The notes under the pieces were generated by a model, which saw nothing but the letters and a program-made list of their open reading frames with translations, did not search any database and was not told the origin of the DNA. Source: UBA11524 sp965646445 (lineage in GTDB: Bacteria; Bacillota; Clostridia; Christensenellales; Aristaeellaceae). Taken from it: DNA of 64,000 nt. A program made the translations under genes and the position numbers. This document shows positions 24,737-32,990 of this stretch, in pieces. The first letter of the stretch is position 1. Each line of letters opens with the position of its first letter. The stretch covers positions 43,190 through 107,189 of the forward strand of contig CBFFZW010000002.1 in NCBI GenBank assembly GCA_965646445.1, written 5' to 3'.

Positions 24737-25642
24737 TTGTTCCTGATCCAGCATGGCTTCCTGTATACCATGGCCGCCGACGGCGCCTTTGAGGGCGACA
24801 TCCTGGTGGATGGCGACCGCATTCTCCGCGTGGAACCGCGGATTGACCCCGATACCCTCGACCTGGAAAAGGTCATCGACGCCAAGGGGCTCTGGGTGCT
24901 CCCCGGGCTGATCGACGTCCACATGCACCTGGTTCGCGCCAGCGCCGATGACCAGAAGAACGAGCGCGACGTGATTGCCGACGCCCTGGCCTCCGGCGTG
25001 ACCACCCTGGCCCTCTGGCCGGAGGGCGGCAGCGGCCTCTGCCTTGTGCGCCACGGTACCTGCCCGACAGAGCAGCCCCCATCGCCCCTGTATGCCCTGC
25101 GGCAAGAGGGCTTCACCGACGCCGCCCTGCGCGACACCCTGACGGAGGCACGGGAAAACCATCGCCGCGTGTCTGTGGAAATCTACGGCGAGGCGGCCCT
25201 CCGCCGCGTCCTTGCCATCGGCCAGGAAACCGGCTGCCCGCTGGTGCTCACCCACCTGACAGGCTGCGCCGACATGGCCGAGGACATCGCCCGCACCGGC
25301 TGGGAGGTCATCATGGGGGCCTGCGTCCTTCGCACGGGCACGGATTATGCCCTGACGGCCAGGCTCCATCGGCTGGGCGTCCCCCTGGCGCTGACCTCCG
25401 ACTACCCCGCGACCCGTCTGCATCACCTGCCCCTGTCCGCCGGGCTTTGCGTCCGGGGCGGTATGGATCGGCACGCGGCCCTGCGCGCCATCACCCTTGA
25501 CGCGGCGAGGCTGCTGCGGGTCGAGCAGGCGTGCGGCTCCATCGAGCCGGGCAAGCGGGCCGACTTCACCCTTTTTGACGGCGACCCGCTGATGCTGGCC
25601 TCCGCCCGGGTGATGACCATTTCCGGCGGGCAAACTGTGTAG
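24737..25642 (+). CDS. Short amidohydrolase (imidazolonepropionase-like)
   Basis: A 301-residue protein of the metal-dependent amidohydrolase superfamily, shorter than the usual 380-430. Metal-ligand motif HMH is in GLIDVHMHLVRA near residue 65; PLVLTHLTGCADM supplies the later His, and LTSDYPATRL the catalytic Asp. The usual lysine-containing stretch between them appears shortened. The end is IEPGKRADFTLFDGDPL, the standard closing beta-sandwich strand. It begins with TTG at 24737 after AAGGGAGAA. It lies 80 bp downstream of repeat A. Substrate unknown; a cyclic amide or imide is expected for the family. Confidence 0.8.
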   Translation: MFLIQHGFLYTMAADGAFEGDILVDGDRILRVEPRIDPDTLDLEKVIDAKGLWVLPGLIDVHMHLVRASADDQKNERDVIADALASGVTTLALWPEGGSGLCLVRHGTCPTEQPPSPLYALRQEGFTDAALRDTLTEARENHRRVSVEIYGEAALRRVLAIGQETGCPLVLTHLTGCADMAEDIARTGWEVIMGACVLRTGTDYALTARLHRLGVPLALTSDYPATRLHHLPLSAGLCVRGGMDRHAALRAITLDAARLLRVEQACGSIEPGKRADFTLFDGDPLMLASARVMTISGGQTV

Positions 25643-25648
25643 CGGACG

Positions 25649-25677
25649 TTGACAAGCCCGCGTTTTCGCGCTACAAT
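25649..25677 (+). promoter_or_regulatory. Consensus sigma-A promoter
   Basis: TTGACA (25649-25654), 17-bp spacer, TACAAT (25672-25677), about 45 nt upstream of the phosphoribosyltransferase start. Confidence 0.75.
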
Positions 25678-25729
25678 AAATTGAAAAGGAGCCTGCGCTC
25701 CACTTTATGCGACAAAAGGATGATTGCTG

Positions 25730-26287
25730 ATGATGAAGCATACCATGACCATCGCGGGTCTTCAGCGCGACCTGCCGATCTGCCCTGTGAACGACCAATT
25801 GTCCATCGGCGCCTTCGTCATTTTCGGCGACTGCGAGCTGACCATGGCCTGCGCCGCCGAGCTGCTCAAGCGCGCCCCGGCCTACGATTACATCATCACC
25901 GCCGAATCCAAGGGCATCCCCCTGGCCTATGAGATGGCCCGCCAGTCCGGCGACGCCAAGTGGATGCTGGCCCGCAAGGGCGCCAAGCTGTACATGCAGA
26001 ACGTCTTCTCCGTGGAGGTCAAGTCCATCACCACCGCCGCCGTGCAGAAGCTCTACCTGGACGGCGCGGACGCCGCGCTCATCAAGGGCAAGCGGGTGCT
26101 CATCGTGGACGACGTGATTTCCACCGGCGAGTCGCTCCATGCCCTGGAGGAGTTGGTGCGCCAGGCAGGCGGTGAGATTGCCGGGCGGATGGCCATCCTG
26201 GCGGAGGGCGAGGCCCAGGATCGGGAGGACATCATCTATCTGGAAAAGCTGCCCCTGTTCAACAATAAGGGTGAGATCATCGGCTGA
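25730..26287 (+). CDS. Purine-type phosphoribosyltransferase (Apt/Xpt-like)
   Basis: A 185-residue cytoplasmic type I phosphoribosyltransferase. The PRPP-binding motif is VLIVDDVISTGES (about residue 122), with the acidic pair and the TGE loop intact; YIITAESKGIPLAYEMA is the substrate-side motif of adenine/xanthine enzymes, and MLARKGAKLYM the flexible-loop region. It should join a purine base to PRPP to give the nucleotide for salvage. The ATG at 25730 follows AAAAGGA at 9 nt; a second ATG follows at once. Which base is used cannot be told. Confidence 0.85.
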   Translation: MMKHTMTIAGLQRDLPICPVNDQLSIGAFVIFGDCELTMACAAELLKRAPAYDYIITAESKGIPLAYEMARQSGDAKWMLARKGAKLYMQNVFSVEVKSITTAAVQKLYLDGADAALIKGKRVLIVDDVISTGESLHALEELVRQAGGEIAGRMAILAEGEAQDREDIIYLEKLPLFNNKGEIIG

Positions 26288-26332
26288 TGACGGGTTAGGC
26301 GTGCTTTCTTCGGACTTTGCTGCCGATTGGAT

Positions 26333-26366
26333 GCCCCGGGAGACGCGCATGTTTCCCGGGCTTTTT
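26333..26366 (+). terminator. Rho-independent terminator
   Basis: GCCCCGGGA and TCCCGGGC form the stem, followed by TTTTT, 45 bp after the phosphoribosyltransferase stop. Confidence 0.8.
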
Positions 26367-26517
26367 CGCGCAGAGAACGCACCGCCTTTAGCCAAGCATT
26401 CCTTCATCATTTTCTAATGAATTCCTTGCCCGATTCTCAAGCAACGCACGGCGGGCTGTGGTATCATACAGACATCAACCGGAACAACCCGATTGAGCGA
26501 CGAAAGGAGTTAGTACC

Positions 26518-27228
26518 ATGGCAAGCTATACCATCGAGGATATTGAACTCATCCGCCGGAAGAGCGGCATCAGCTATCAGGAGGCCGTGGCCCTGCTGGA
26601 TTACCACAACGGCAACGTGGCCCGGGCGCTGGTGGATCTGGAGCGCAACGGCCGCATCAAGCCCGAGGCCGAGCGCGGCGGCAAGGACAGGCAGGCGAAC
26701 AAGGATCCCCACCGCAGCCGCAACCGCAGCGGCTTCATCAACGCCATGAGCAAGCTGTACCAGGCGCGCTTCAAGATTAAGAAGGGCGATGTGGTCATTG
26801 TGAACCTGTCGCTGCTGTTCAGCCTGGTGTCGCTGCTCATCAGCCCGCACCTGGTCATCGTGGGCACCATCGTCACCCTGCTGCTGGGCTACCGCCTGTC
26901 CTTTGACAAGCATGACCCCGATTTCGCCTCCGCCAACCTGGAAAAGATGGTGCGCAACGCCTCCCAGAACGTGAAGGATTCCGTGACCAGCATGGTGCAG
27001 GAGTTCACCGGCGACGCCCCCGCCCCCAAGGCCGAGGCGCCCAAGGCTGAGCAGGAAAGCAAGCCCGAGCGCAGCTACTACCAGGGCAATCCCGCCGCCA
27101 CCACCTACCACGCGGCTTACGGCGGAAGCGCCCCCACCATCCAGGTGCCTGTGCAGGTGGAAAGCCAGGATGGCAGCGTGACCCTGGAGGCGGACAAGGA
27201 CGGCTTCACCGAAGCGACCATCGAGTAA
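26518..27228 (+). CDS. DUF4342 protein with UBA/TS-N-like N-terminus
   Basis: A 236-residue protein. Residues 1-45 (TIEDIELIRRKSGISYQEAV, then ALLDYHNGNVARALVDLE) form a UBA/TS-N-like three-helix domain similar to that of elongation factor Ts. Residues about 75-135 match DUF4342, with a membrane hairpin (VIVNLSLLFSLVSLLISPHL and VIVGTIVTLLLGYRLSF). The rest is a charged, proline-rich tail with GSVTLEADKDGFTEATIE at the end. The ATG at 26518 follows AAAGGAG. It lies directly upstream of a two-component system with 96 bp between. The function of the family is unknown. Confidence 0.8.
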   Translation: MASYTIEDIELIRRKSGISYQEAVALLDYHNGNVARALVDLERNGRIKPEAERGGKDRQANKDPHRSRNRSGFINAMSKLYQARFKIKKGDVVIVNLSLLFSLVSLLISPHLVIVGTIVTLLLGYRLSFDKHDPDFASANLEKMVRNASQNVKDSVTSMVQEFTGDAPAPKAEAPKAEQESKPERSYYQGNPAATTYHAAYGGSAPTIQVPVQVESQDGSVTLEADKDGFTEATIE

Positions 27229-27324
27229 TTTCCCCCTTTCGGAATGGGCGGCTCGCTCCCCCATTCCCCTTTTCGTGTACAAGCCCCGCTTACCCCAACA
27301 ATAACCGACAAGGAGCTGTCGCCC

Positions 27325-28008
27325 ATGAGCCGTATCCTGATTGTAGAAGACGAAAAGAAGATCGCCCGATTCCTGGAATTGGAGCTGATCCATGAGGGCT
27401 ACGAGGTGGATGTGGCCCATGACGGCCGCACCGGGCTGGACAAGGCGCTGAGCTGGCAGCCCGATCTGATGATCCTCGACCTGATGCTTCCCGAGCTCAG
27501 CGGCATCGAGGTGTGCAGACGCCTTCGGCATGAAAGCGATCTGCCCATCATCATGCTGACGGCCAAGGACGATGTGTCCGACAAGGTGATGGGCCTGGAC
27601 ATGGGCGCGGACGATTACGTCACCAAGCCCTTTGCCATTGAGGAATTGCTGGCCCGGATCCGCGTGGGGCTGAAAAAGCGCCGGGCCTCCGCGGCGGCCG
27701 CGCCATCCGCAGTGCTGACCGCCGGGCTGCTTCGGGTGGATCCCGCCAGCTACACCGTTGCCTACGGCAGCACCCCCATCAGCCTGACCAAGAAGGAATT
27801 TGACCTTTTACGCTACCTGATGCAGCACAAGGGGCAGGCCGTCACCCGGGACGCGCTGCTGACCGATGTCTGGGGCTATGACTACGCCGGGGACACCAAC
27901 GTGGTGGACGTGTACATCCGCTACCTCCGCCACAAGATTGACGAGCCCTTCGGCATCAAGACCCTTCACACCATCCGCGCCGTGGGGTACATGTTCAGCC
28001 ATGAGTAA
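27325..28008 (+). CDS. OmpR-family response regulator
   Basis: A 227-residue DNA-binding response regulator. The receiver domain has the acidic pair ED at 8-9, phosphoacceptor Asp52 (LMILDLMLPELSG), Thr in MLTAKDD and Lys in DYVTKPFA. The winged-helix output is ISLTKKEFDLLRYLMQHKGQ ... VDVYIRYLRHKID with a terminal TIRAVGYMF. The ATG at 27325 follows AAGGAG. The stop overlaps the start of the histidine kinase gene by 8 bp, so the pair is translated together. Target genes cannot be told. Confidence 0.94.
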   Translation: MSRILIVEDEKKIARFLELELIHEGYEVDVAHDGRTGLDKALSWQPDLMILDLMLPELSGIEVCRRLRHESDLPIIMLTAKDDVSDKVMGLDMGADDYVTKPFAIEELLARIRVGLKKRRASAAAAPSAVLTAGLLRVDPASYTVAYGSTPISLTKKEFDLLRYLMQHKGQAVTRDALLTDVWGYDYAGDTNVVDVYIRYLRHKIDEPFGIKTLHTIRAVGYMFSHE

Positions 28009-29404
28009 GAAAAAAGAAAAAAAGCGCAAGGCGAAAAAGCAGCGGGAACGGGGCTTCAACCGCGCCTCCAGCGGCATCCACCGGGTGCTGACCAAGCTGC
28101 TGAGCAGCTTCCGCCTTTCGCTGACCTTCCGCATCGCGCTGCACTACTGCGGTCAGCTGCTGCGCACCACCATCCCTGCCCTGCTGGTGATGACGGTGGT
28201 GCTGACGCTGCTGCAGCTTCCCTTCGTCCAGCAGGATCTTTTGCGCCTTCAGGCATCTCCCGTGCCGAAGGACGGCGTCTTCACCCAGCAGGACATCCAG
28301 AACAGCCGCGCCGACGCCTACCTCACCGCCTGGGGCCCCAAGGACGAGGGCGGCATCGCCTTCCATCTGTCCCCGCGGGAGCTCATCATTACCACGCCTC
28401 ACGATTCCGGCCAGGCGCTGGTCGTCACCTACGCGCTCGAGGATACCGTGCTGGTGTGGCTGATGCTGATGCTGACGCTGCTGTTCATAGACGCCATGCG
28501 GCTGTTCTCCTTCCTGCGCAGGCATCGTCGGCTGGATCGCCGGGTGCTGGCGCCCATCCGCGACATCACCGACATGGCCGCCACCCTGTCCGCCAGCAAC
28601 CTGTCCAACCGCATCAACGTGGCCGGCATGAAAAACGAATTGAAGGATCTGGCCACGGTCATCAACACCATGCTGGACCGCATCGAGCGCAGCTACAACA
28701 GCCAGAAGCAGTTCGTCTCCGACGCCTCCCATGAGCTGCGCACCCCCATCGCCGTCATCCAGGGCTACATCAGCATGCTGAACCGCTGGGGCAAGGATGA
28801 TCCCACCGTCCTGGATGAGGGCATGCAGGCCATCGCCCAGGAAACGGCCAGCATGAAGGATCTGGTGGAGAGCCTGCTTTTCCTGGCCCGCCATGATAAA
28901 AAGACCCTGCTGATGGAGACTTCCCGCTTCGACGCCCTGGATGTGGTGACGGAGGTGCACAAGGAGGCCGCCATGGTGACGCCGGAGGACACCTTCAACC
29001 TTTCCCCCTCCGATCACTGCCAGGTGACGGCTGACCGCGGGATGCTGAAGCAGGTCATGCGCATCCTGTGCGATAACGCCGTCAAGTACACCCCCAAGGG
29101 CGGCATCATCACCATGGGCGTGGCGCGCCAGGGCAACCTGTGCATCCTGACGATGACGGACAACGGCCCGGGCATCCCCCGGGACGAGCTCCCCAAAATA
29201 TTCGAGCGCTTTTACCGCAGCGATTCCGCCCGGAAGGCGGAGAACGGCGGCCACGGCCTGGGCCTGTCCATCGCCCGCATCATCGTGATGGCCCATGGCG
29301 GCAAGCTGCGCGTGCGCAGCAAGGTCGGCGTCGGCACCACCTTCTCCGTGGAGCTGAAGACTGACGTATCGCCTTCCTTCCCCGCCTCCGCCCCCAATGC
29401 CTGA
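28001..29404 (+). CDS. Sensor histidine kinase
   Basis: A 467-residue membrane kinase partnered with the preceding regulator. It begins with a highly basic cytoplasmic stretch (residues 1-20), then TM1 (about 57-76), a short extracellular loop of about 70 residues, TM2 (about 148-170), HAMP (about 172-230), HisKA with His244 in SHELRTP, and HATPase_c with N box LCDNAVKYTP, DNGPGIP, FERFYRSD and GLGLSIA. The extracellular loop is small, so sensing may be of envelope or membrane state. The start overlaps the regulator's stop codon region. Confidence 0.93.
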   Translation: MSKKKEKKRKAKKQRERGFNRASSGIHRVLTKLLSSFRLSLTFRIALHYCGQLLRTTIPALLVMTVVLTLLQLPFVQQDLLRLQASPVPKDGVFTQQDIQNSRADAYLTAWGPKDEGGIAFHLSPRELIITTPHDSGQALVVTYALEDTVLVWLMLMLTLLFIDAMRLFSFLRRHRRLDRRVLAPIRDITDMAATLSASNLSNRINVAGMKNELKDLATVINTMLDRIERSYNSQKQFVSDASHELRTPIAVIQGYISMLNRWGKDDPTVLDEGMQAIAQETASMKDLVESLLFLARHDKKTLLMETSRFDALDVVTEVHKEAAMVTPEDTFNLSPSDHCQVTADRGMLKQVMRILCDNAVKYTPKGGIITMGVARQGNLCILTMTDNGPGIPRDELPKIFERFYRSDSARKAENGGHGLGLSIARIIVMAHGGKLRVRSKVGVGTTFSVELKTDVSPSFPASAPNA

Positions 29405-29413
29405 ATCAATGAA

Positions 29414-29452
29414 AGCCGCCCTCCGGCATAAACCGAAGGGCGGCCGCTTTTG
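29414..29452 (+). terminator. Terminator after the kinase gene
   Basis: GCCGCCCTCCGG and CCGAAGGGCGGC pair with a 6-nt loop, followed by a short T run. The convergent Cys-rich gene ends 23 bp beyond. Confidence 0.75.
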
Positions 29453-29475
29453 TATGTCATGCTGTCAGGGCGTTA

Positions 29476-30312
29476 TCAGGTGGTGGAACGATTGCCGCAG
29501 TTGCAGCCGCAACCGCCGCAGCTGTTGTTGCTGCCGCAGCAGCCGCAGCCCGAGCGGGCATTGCAGCCAGGATTGTTGGCCGCCACCGTGCCCTCGTTGC
29601 ACAGAGAGGCCGGGGGGAACAGCGGCAAGCTGAAGAATTCATCGCAGACGCTCTCCGCGAATTCCTCCGCCGGGGGAATCGGGCAGAAGCCGTAGCTGGG
29701 GATGAGCACCTCGACATCCGCCAGAACCTTCAGGATGATGGTGGCGCACACCGTCATGCGGAACTGGTTGTTGCCCAGGAAGGTGCCGGAGACGCAGATG
29801 GCGCTGACCATGCTCTCCAGGGTGTAGGGGACGATGGACTCATCAGGGATGGACAGCAGCACATCCATGTTCACGGAGACAACGCCCTTGCCGATGTACT
29901 CCACGCAGCGGCTGTCCACGAAGAGAATATCGATGGGGATGTCAACCGTGGCACGAACACGGGCGAAGCAGGGACGGTCGCACAGCCGATCAACGGTCAG
30001 GTTGCGGATGGTGCCCTGGGTGGTGGTGGAGCGGCAGCTTTCAAAGGTGATGGGCGGCACGGGAGCGGACGTGGGCGGAATGGTCTCCTGGTTCTCCTGG
30101 CAGCCGCAGCTGTTGCACTGGCAGTTGTTGACCACCTGGGCGCAGCTGGTGATGGTCACCACCTGGTTGTCAAGCTGCTGCTGCTTCAAGCAGCTGTCGT
30201 AGACGCGCTTGACCTGAACGCACACCTTTTCTTCCAGACCGTCGGTAGCACATCCGCTGATGGTGCCGGGGCAGCAGGCAGGGTTCGCGTTCTTGTAGGA
30301 GTAAAAGGACAT
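29476..30312 (-). CDS. Cysteine-rich protein, candidate spore-coat component
   Basis: A 278-residue protein with no signal peptide and many cysteines. It opens MSFYSYKNANPACCPG, has CVQVKRVYDSCLKQQQLDNQ near residue 31, and CQCNSCGC in the middle; the last 30 residues are a C/G-rich tail (CGCCGSNNSCGGCGCNCG). Related clostridial proteins seem familiar to me but carry no function I can name. Cys/Gly-rich tails and a possible sigma-E/K-type promoter (CATACTCT, minus strand 30365-30372) suggest a mother-cell coat protein. That is inference. AAGGAGG lies upstream of the start. Confidence 0.65.
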   Translation of the reverse strand: MSFYSYKNANPACCPGTISGCATDGLEEKVCVQVKRVYDSCLKQQQLDNQVVTITSCAQVVNNCQCNSCGCQENQETIPPTSAPVPPITFESCRSTTTQGTIRNLTVDRLCDRPCFARVRATVDIPIDILFVDSRCVEYIGKGVVSVNMDVLLSIPDESIVPYTLESMVSAICVSGTFLGNNQFRMTVCATIILKVLADVEVLIPSYGFCPIPPAEEFAESVCDEFFSLPLFPPASLCNEGTVAANNPGCNARSGCGCCGSNNSCGGCGCNCGNRSTT

Positions 30313-30364
30313 AGCATCAACGCCTCCTTGTGTTCGGCCCCCTCGGTGTGGAGCCTACACCAGC

Positions 30365-30392
30365 AGAGTATGTGGCAAGGCGGCTGATGTGC
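30365..30392 (-). promoter_or_regulatory. Possible sigma-E/sigma-K-type promoter
   Basis: On the minus strand CATACTCT (30365-30372) fits the CATANNNT -10 box of mother-cell sigma factors; GCAC (30389-30392) lies 16 bp upstream where sigma K prefers an AC core. It would give a leader of about 45 nt for the Cys-rich gene. Weak evidence. Confidence 0.3.
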
Positions 30393-30490
30393 GGGAAAAT
30401 GAATTTCTTTTGCGGCTGACGGCGAAATAGCGTCCGCGCCTGTGCATGCGGGGAAAGCCGCCGCGCGATGATACCGGCCTTTCGCGGCAC

Positions 30491-30519
30491 AAAAAAAGCG
30501 GCCCGAAGACCGCTTTTTT
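30491..30519 (-). terminator. Terminator of rplS
   Basis: Minus strand: GCGGTCTTCGGGCCGC hairpin followed by seven T residues; also T-rich on the + strand. Confidence 0.85.
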
Positions 30520-30526
30520 GATGCGC

Positions 30527-30877
30527 TTACACGCGCTTGGCTTCCTTGATCTTGGCCGCCTTGCCCTGCAGGGAACGCAGGTAGTACAGCTTGGCGCGAC
30601 GAACCTTGCCGCGGCGAATCACGTCGATGTGATCCACACGAGGGGAATGGATCGGGAACGTACGCTCCACGCCAATGCCATAGGACACGCGACGAACCGT
30701 GAAGGTCTCGCGGACGCCGCCATTGCGCTTGGCGATCACGGTGCCTTCAAAGGCCTGCAGACGCTCGCGGTTGCCTTCCACAACCTTCACCCACACGCGG
30801 ACGGTGTCGCCCACGTTGAAGGCGGGAAGATCAGTGCGCAGCTGCTTCGCCTCAATAGAACGGATAATTTCGCTCAT
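30527..30877 (-). CDS. rplS: 50S ribosomal protein L19
   Basis: A 116-residue ribosomal protein of the usual length. SEIIRSIEAKQLRTDLPAF, VRVWVKVVEGNRERLQAFEG and GVGVERTFP-like (YGIGVERTFPIHSP) are diagnostic. It binds 23S rRNA at the 30S-50S interface. The start follows GAAGGAGG. It is monocistronic here with its own promoter (30971-31000) and terminator; in most Firmicutes it follows trmD and rimM, which are absent from this stretch. Confidence 0.97.
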   Translation of the reverse strand: MSEIIRSIEAKQLRTDLPAFNVGDTVRVWVKVVEGNRERLQAFEGTVIAKRNGGVRETFTVRRVSYGIGVERTFPIHSPRVDHIDVIRRGKVRRAKLYYLRSLQGKAAKIKEAKRV

Positions 30878-30964
30878 GATTGGTGCCTCCTTCCATCATA
30901 GACGTTCGTACCCGGCCTTGCATGAGCGCAAGGGGATCAGGCAGCGGACCGCCCGTATATCAAC
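30878..30964 (-). promoter_or_regulatory. Leader of rplS, candidate L19-type autoregulatory leader
   Basis: The predicted leader of about 87 nt contains a perfect CCTTGC-GCTCAT-GCAAGG hairpin and a GGGCGGTCCGC segment before the Shine-Dalgarno sequence. Position and size fit the L19 leader known in Firmicutes; I cannot match the consensus base by base. Confidence 0.35.
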
Positions 30965-30970
30965 CAGAAT

Positions 30971-31000
30971 ATTATAGCATAACCCCGCTGCCAATTGCAA
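30971..31000 (-). promoter_or_regulatory. Sigma-A-type promoter of rplS
   Basis: Minus strand TTGCAA (30995-31000), 18-bp spacer, TATAAT (30971-30976). Confidence 0.65.
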
Positions 31001-31053
31001 GAGGTTTTGACGATTTTATCCGCACTTTTCCATATCTGCCCGGCGCATCAGCC

Positions 31054-31854
31054 TCACTGGGCGTAAACAATGTCCTCCCGAAGCCGGTACAGGGTCGCGC
31101 CGCGCTTCTTATGGCAGAAAACCTCCGCCCACCACGTCACGTCCTTGACCTCGTCAAACTGGACGATGCCGTACCGCTCGCCGTTGATTTTCTTGCCGCG
31201 CATGTTGGAATCCATCCAATGGATTTCATCGTTTTCGCTGTCCCAGTCGGCAATGATGATGGCGCTGTGGGCGCCCACGCCGTACTCATAATCGCAGCTG
31301 ATCTGGAAGAAGTCCCCGCGCTTCGCCTGGCGCATGAAGTCGCAGGCCAGGGCCAGGTTTTCCTTCTTGGACAGGCTGCTGTCGTAGCGGAAGCTGGCCG
31401 CGACCTCGAAGGGATTCCCCTGCTCCGCCGTTTTTTCCTCCCAGGCCAGGCCGTAGTAGTAAGGCCGGCACTCCTTGGCTGGCAGGTTGTTGGGAATAAT
31501 CAGCTGCGTATCGGGATACGCGGCCATGCGGAAGTCCTCCCTGCACTGCCGGAACAGGTAGGTGGTGAAATTCTTGCAGACGTAAATATCCCCGGAATAG
31601 TGAGCGCGCTGGGCCTTGCCGTCAGCCGCCTCGTAAAGCTCCCGTCCCAATTCAATGATGCGGTCAATGAGCTCATCCCTGGGTGATGACGGATCCGCGG
31701 TTCCCATTTCCTCCAGGGGCAGGGATACCTGCTTGTTGTCATCCAGGCTCACATACTCCTCCACATCCAAATCCCAGTCCTGATCCTCCTGGGCCAGGGC
31801 CGGAAAAGTCAGCGTCATCATCGCCAGCAGCAGCGCCAGCCATTTCCTCAGCAT
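31054..31854 (-). CDS. Secreted NlpC/P60- or CHAP-like cysteine peptidase
   Basis: A 266-residue exported protein. The signal peptide is MLRKWLALLLAMMTLTFPALA. The remainder has the arrangement of a papain-like amidase: a cysteine followed by helix (YVCKNFTTYLFRQ), later GVGAHSAIIIADWD with a candidate catalytic His, then IHWMDSNM with a candidate third residue. This spacing fits the NlpC/P60-CHAP superfamily, but no specific family is recognised, and a deeply divergent amidase is possible. The start at 31854 follows GGGGGAGGTG. It is downstream of an ATP-grasp gene on the same strand. Confidence 0.6.
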   Translation of the reverse strand: MLRKWLALLLAMMTLTFPALAQEDQDWDLDVEEYVSLDDNKQVSLPLEEMGTADPSSPRDELIDRIIELGRELYEAADGKAQRAHYSGDIYVCKNFTTYLFRQCREDFRMAAYPDTQLIIPNNLPAKECRPYYYGLAWEEKTAEQGNPFEVAASFRYDSSLSKKENLALACDFMRQAKRGDFFQISCDYEYGVGAHSAIIIADWDSENDEIHWMDSNMRGKKINGERYGIVQFDEVKDVTWWAEVFCHKKRGATLYRLREDIVYAQ

Positions 31855-31954
31855 GGTATCACCTCCCCCTGATTGTATCGCGAATGGCAGCTTTTCGCAA
31901 TTCCTTTGCTGAAAATTTACAATTCTCCCCACCGCTTTCCCGACGGCGGGCTGC

Positions 31955-32962
31955 TTATACATCAATAAACTTTCTGAACTCCGGCAGGATGCCGATGCCG
32001 TCCGGGTAATGGGCGGCGAACTGGGGCACGGCATGGCTGGGGAAGCTGTTGCCCTCGATGAAGGTCGGGCCGTCCGGCGTGATGGCCACATCCCAGGCCA
32101 CAAAGCGCATCTGCGGCACCTTCTTCGCGGCCTCCAGGCACATGGCCTTGGCCTCCTCCCAGTAGGGCACGGTGAAGCCGATGATCTCCGTGCCGGTGAT
32201 GGGATGCCTGGTGTAGGTATTGCCGGCCTTGTCCGCGCCCACGGTGAGCAGCTTGCCGCTGTCCAGGTCGATGCGCGCCGCCATGCCGCCGCAGTCCACG
32301 TTGTCCATGACCTTGCCGTTGCCGATGCGCAGGAAGGCATAGACAATCCCCTCCCGCTTGTCTCCCAGCAGGGTGGCGATGCGGCAGGTATTGACCGATG
32401 TGGGGCACAGGGACGCCATGGCCGGGTGCTGGATGACGATCTCCTCCAGGATGCCGATGCCGTCCGCCTTCAGCCGTGCCAGGAAGGCCTCAGGGCCATC
32501 CTGCCAGTCCTCGGGGGTATAGCGCTGAATGCCCTGGCCGCTGGATCCCTCGAGGGGCTTGCCGATAAGCTGGGGCAGGGTCATCATGTCCGCCACGTCA
32601 TCGGGCCTGGTGTCCTCCCGGATCAGCAGCCATCTGCGGGGTATCCATTCCCTGAACAGCTCGTTGAACTGGGTCTTGTCGTCAAAGAAGTGCCAGTAGG
32701 CCTTGTCGTTCATCCGGCGCACAATGTCATTGGAAATGCCCCGGGTGATGACGGTGCGGCGCTGAGCGTCATTGAGCTTGTACATCTGGGCGATCTTGTA
32801 ATCCACATAGCCCGCGTTGTACTTCACGGCGCAGCGCAGCATGTCCTGCAGGAGCCACAGCCTGCTGCGGCCGGAGCGCTCACGGAGCAGCGCGGTGGTC
32901 TTCCACATGGCCGCCCAATCCATTTTCACCAGGCGCTTGAAAAAGTAGGTCAATCGGCTCAT
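31955..32962 (-). CDS. Sugar-transfer-associated ATP-grasp protein
   Basis: A 335-residue cytoplasmic protein matching the ATP-grasp family found next to polysaccharide genes (ATPgrasp_ST). GKPLEGSSGQGIQRY is the glycine-rich ATP loop; IGILEEIVIQHPAMASLCP and NTCRIATLLGDKREGIVYAF follow; the metal-binding end is AWDVAITPDGPTFIEGNSFP. Such enzymes are thought to ligate an amino acid or other acid to a sugar or lipid carrier; the substrate is unknown. It begins with a basic helical segment (LTYFFKRLVKMDWAAMWKTT). The 29-bp gap to ychF suggests cotranscription. Confidence 0.8.
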   Translation of the reverse strand: MSRLTYFFKRLVKMDWAAMWKTTALLRERSGRSRLWLLQDMLRCAVKYNAGYVDYKIAQMYKLNDAQRRTVITRGISNDIVRRMNDKAYWHFFDDKTQFNELFREWIPRRWLLIREDTRPDDVADMMTLPQLIGKPLEGSSGQGIQRYTPEDWQDGPEAFLARLKADGIGILEEIVIQHPAMASLCPTSVNTCRIATLLGDKREGIVYAFLRIGNGKVMDNVDCGGMAARIDLDSGKLLTVGADKAGNTYTRHPITGTEIIGFTVPYWEEAKAMCLEAAKKVPQMRFVAWDVAITPDGPTFIEGNSFPSHAVPQFAAHYPDGIGILPEFRKFIDV

Positions 32963-32990
32963 TCAGAAGACCTCCCCTTGCCATTGCATG

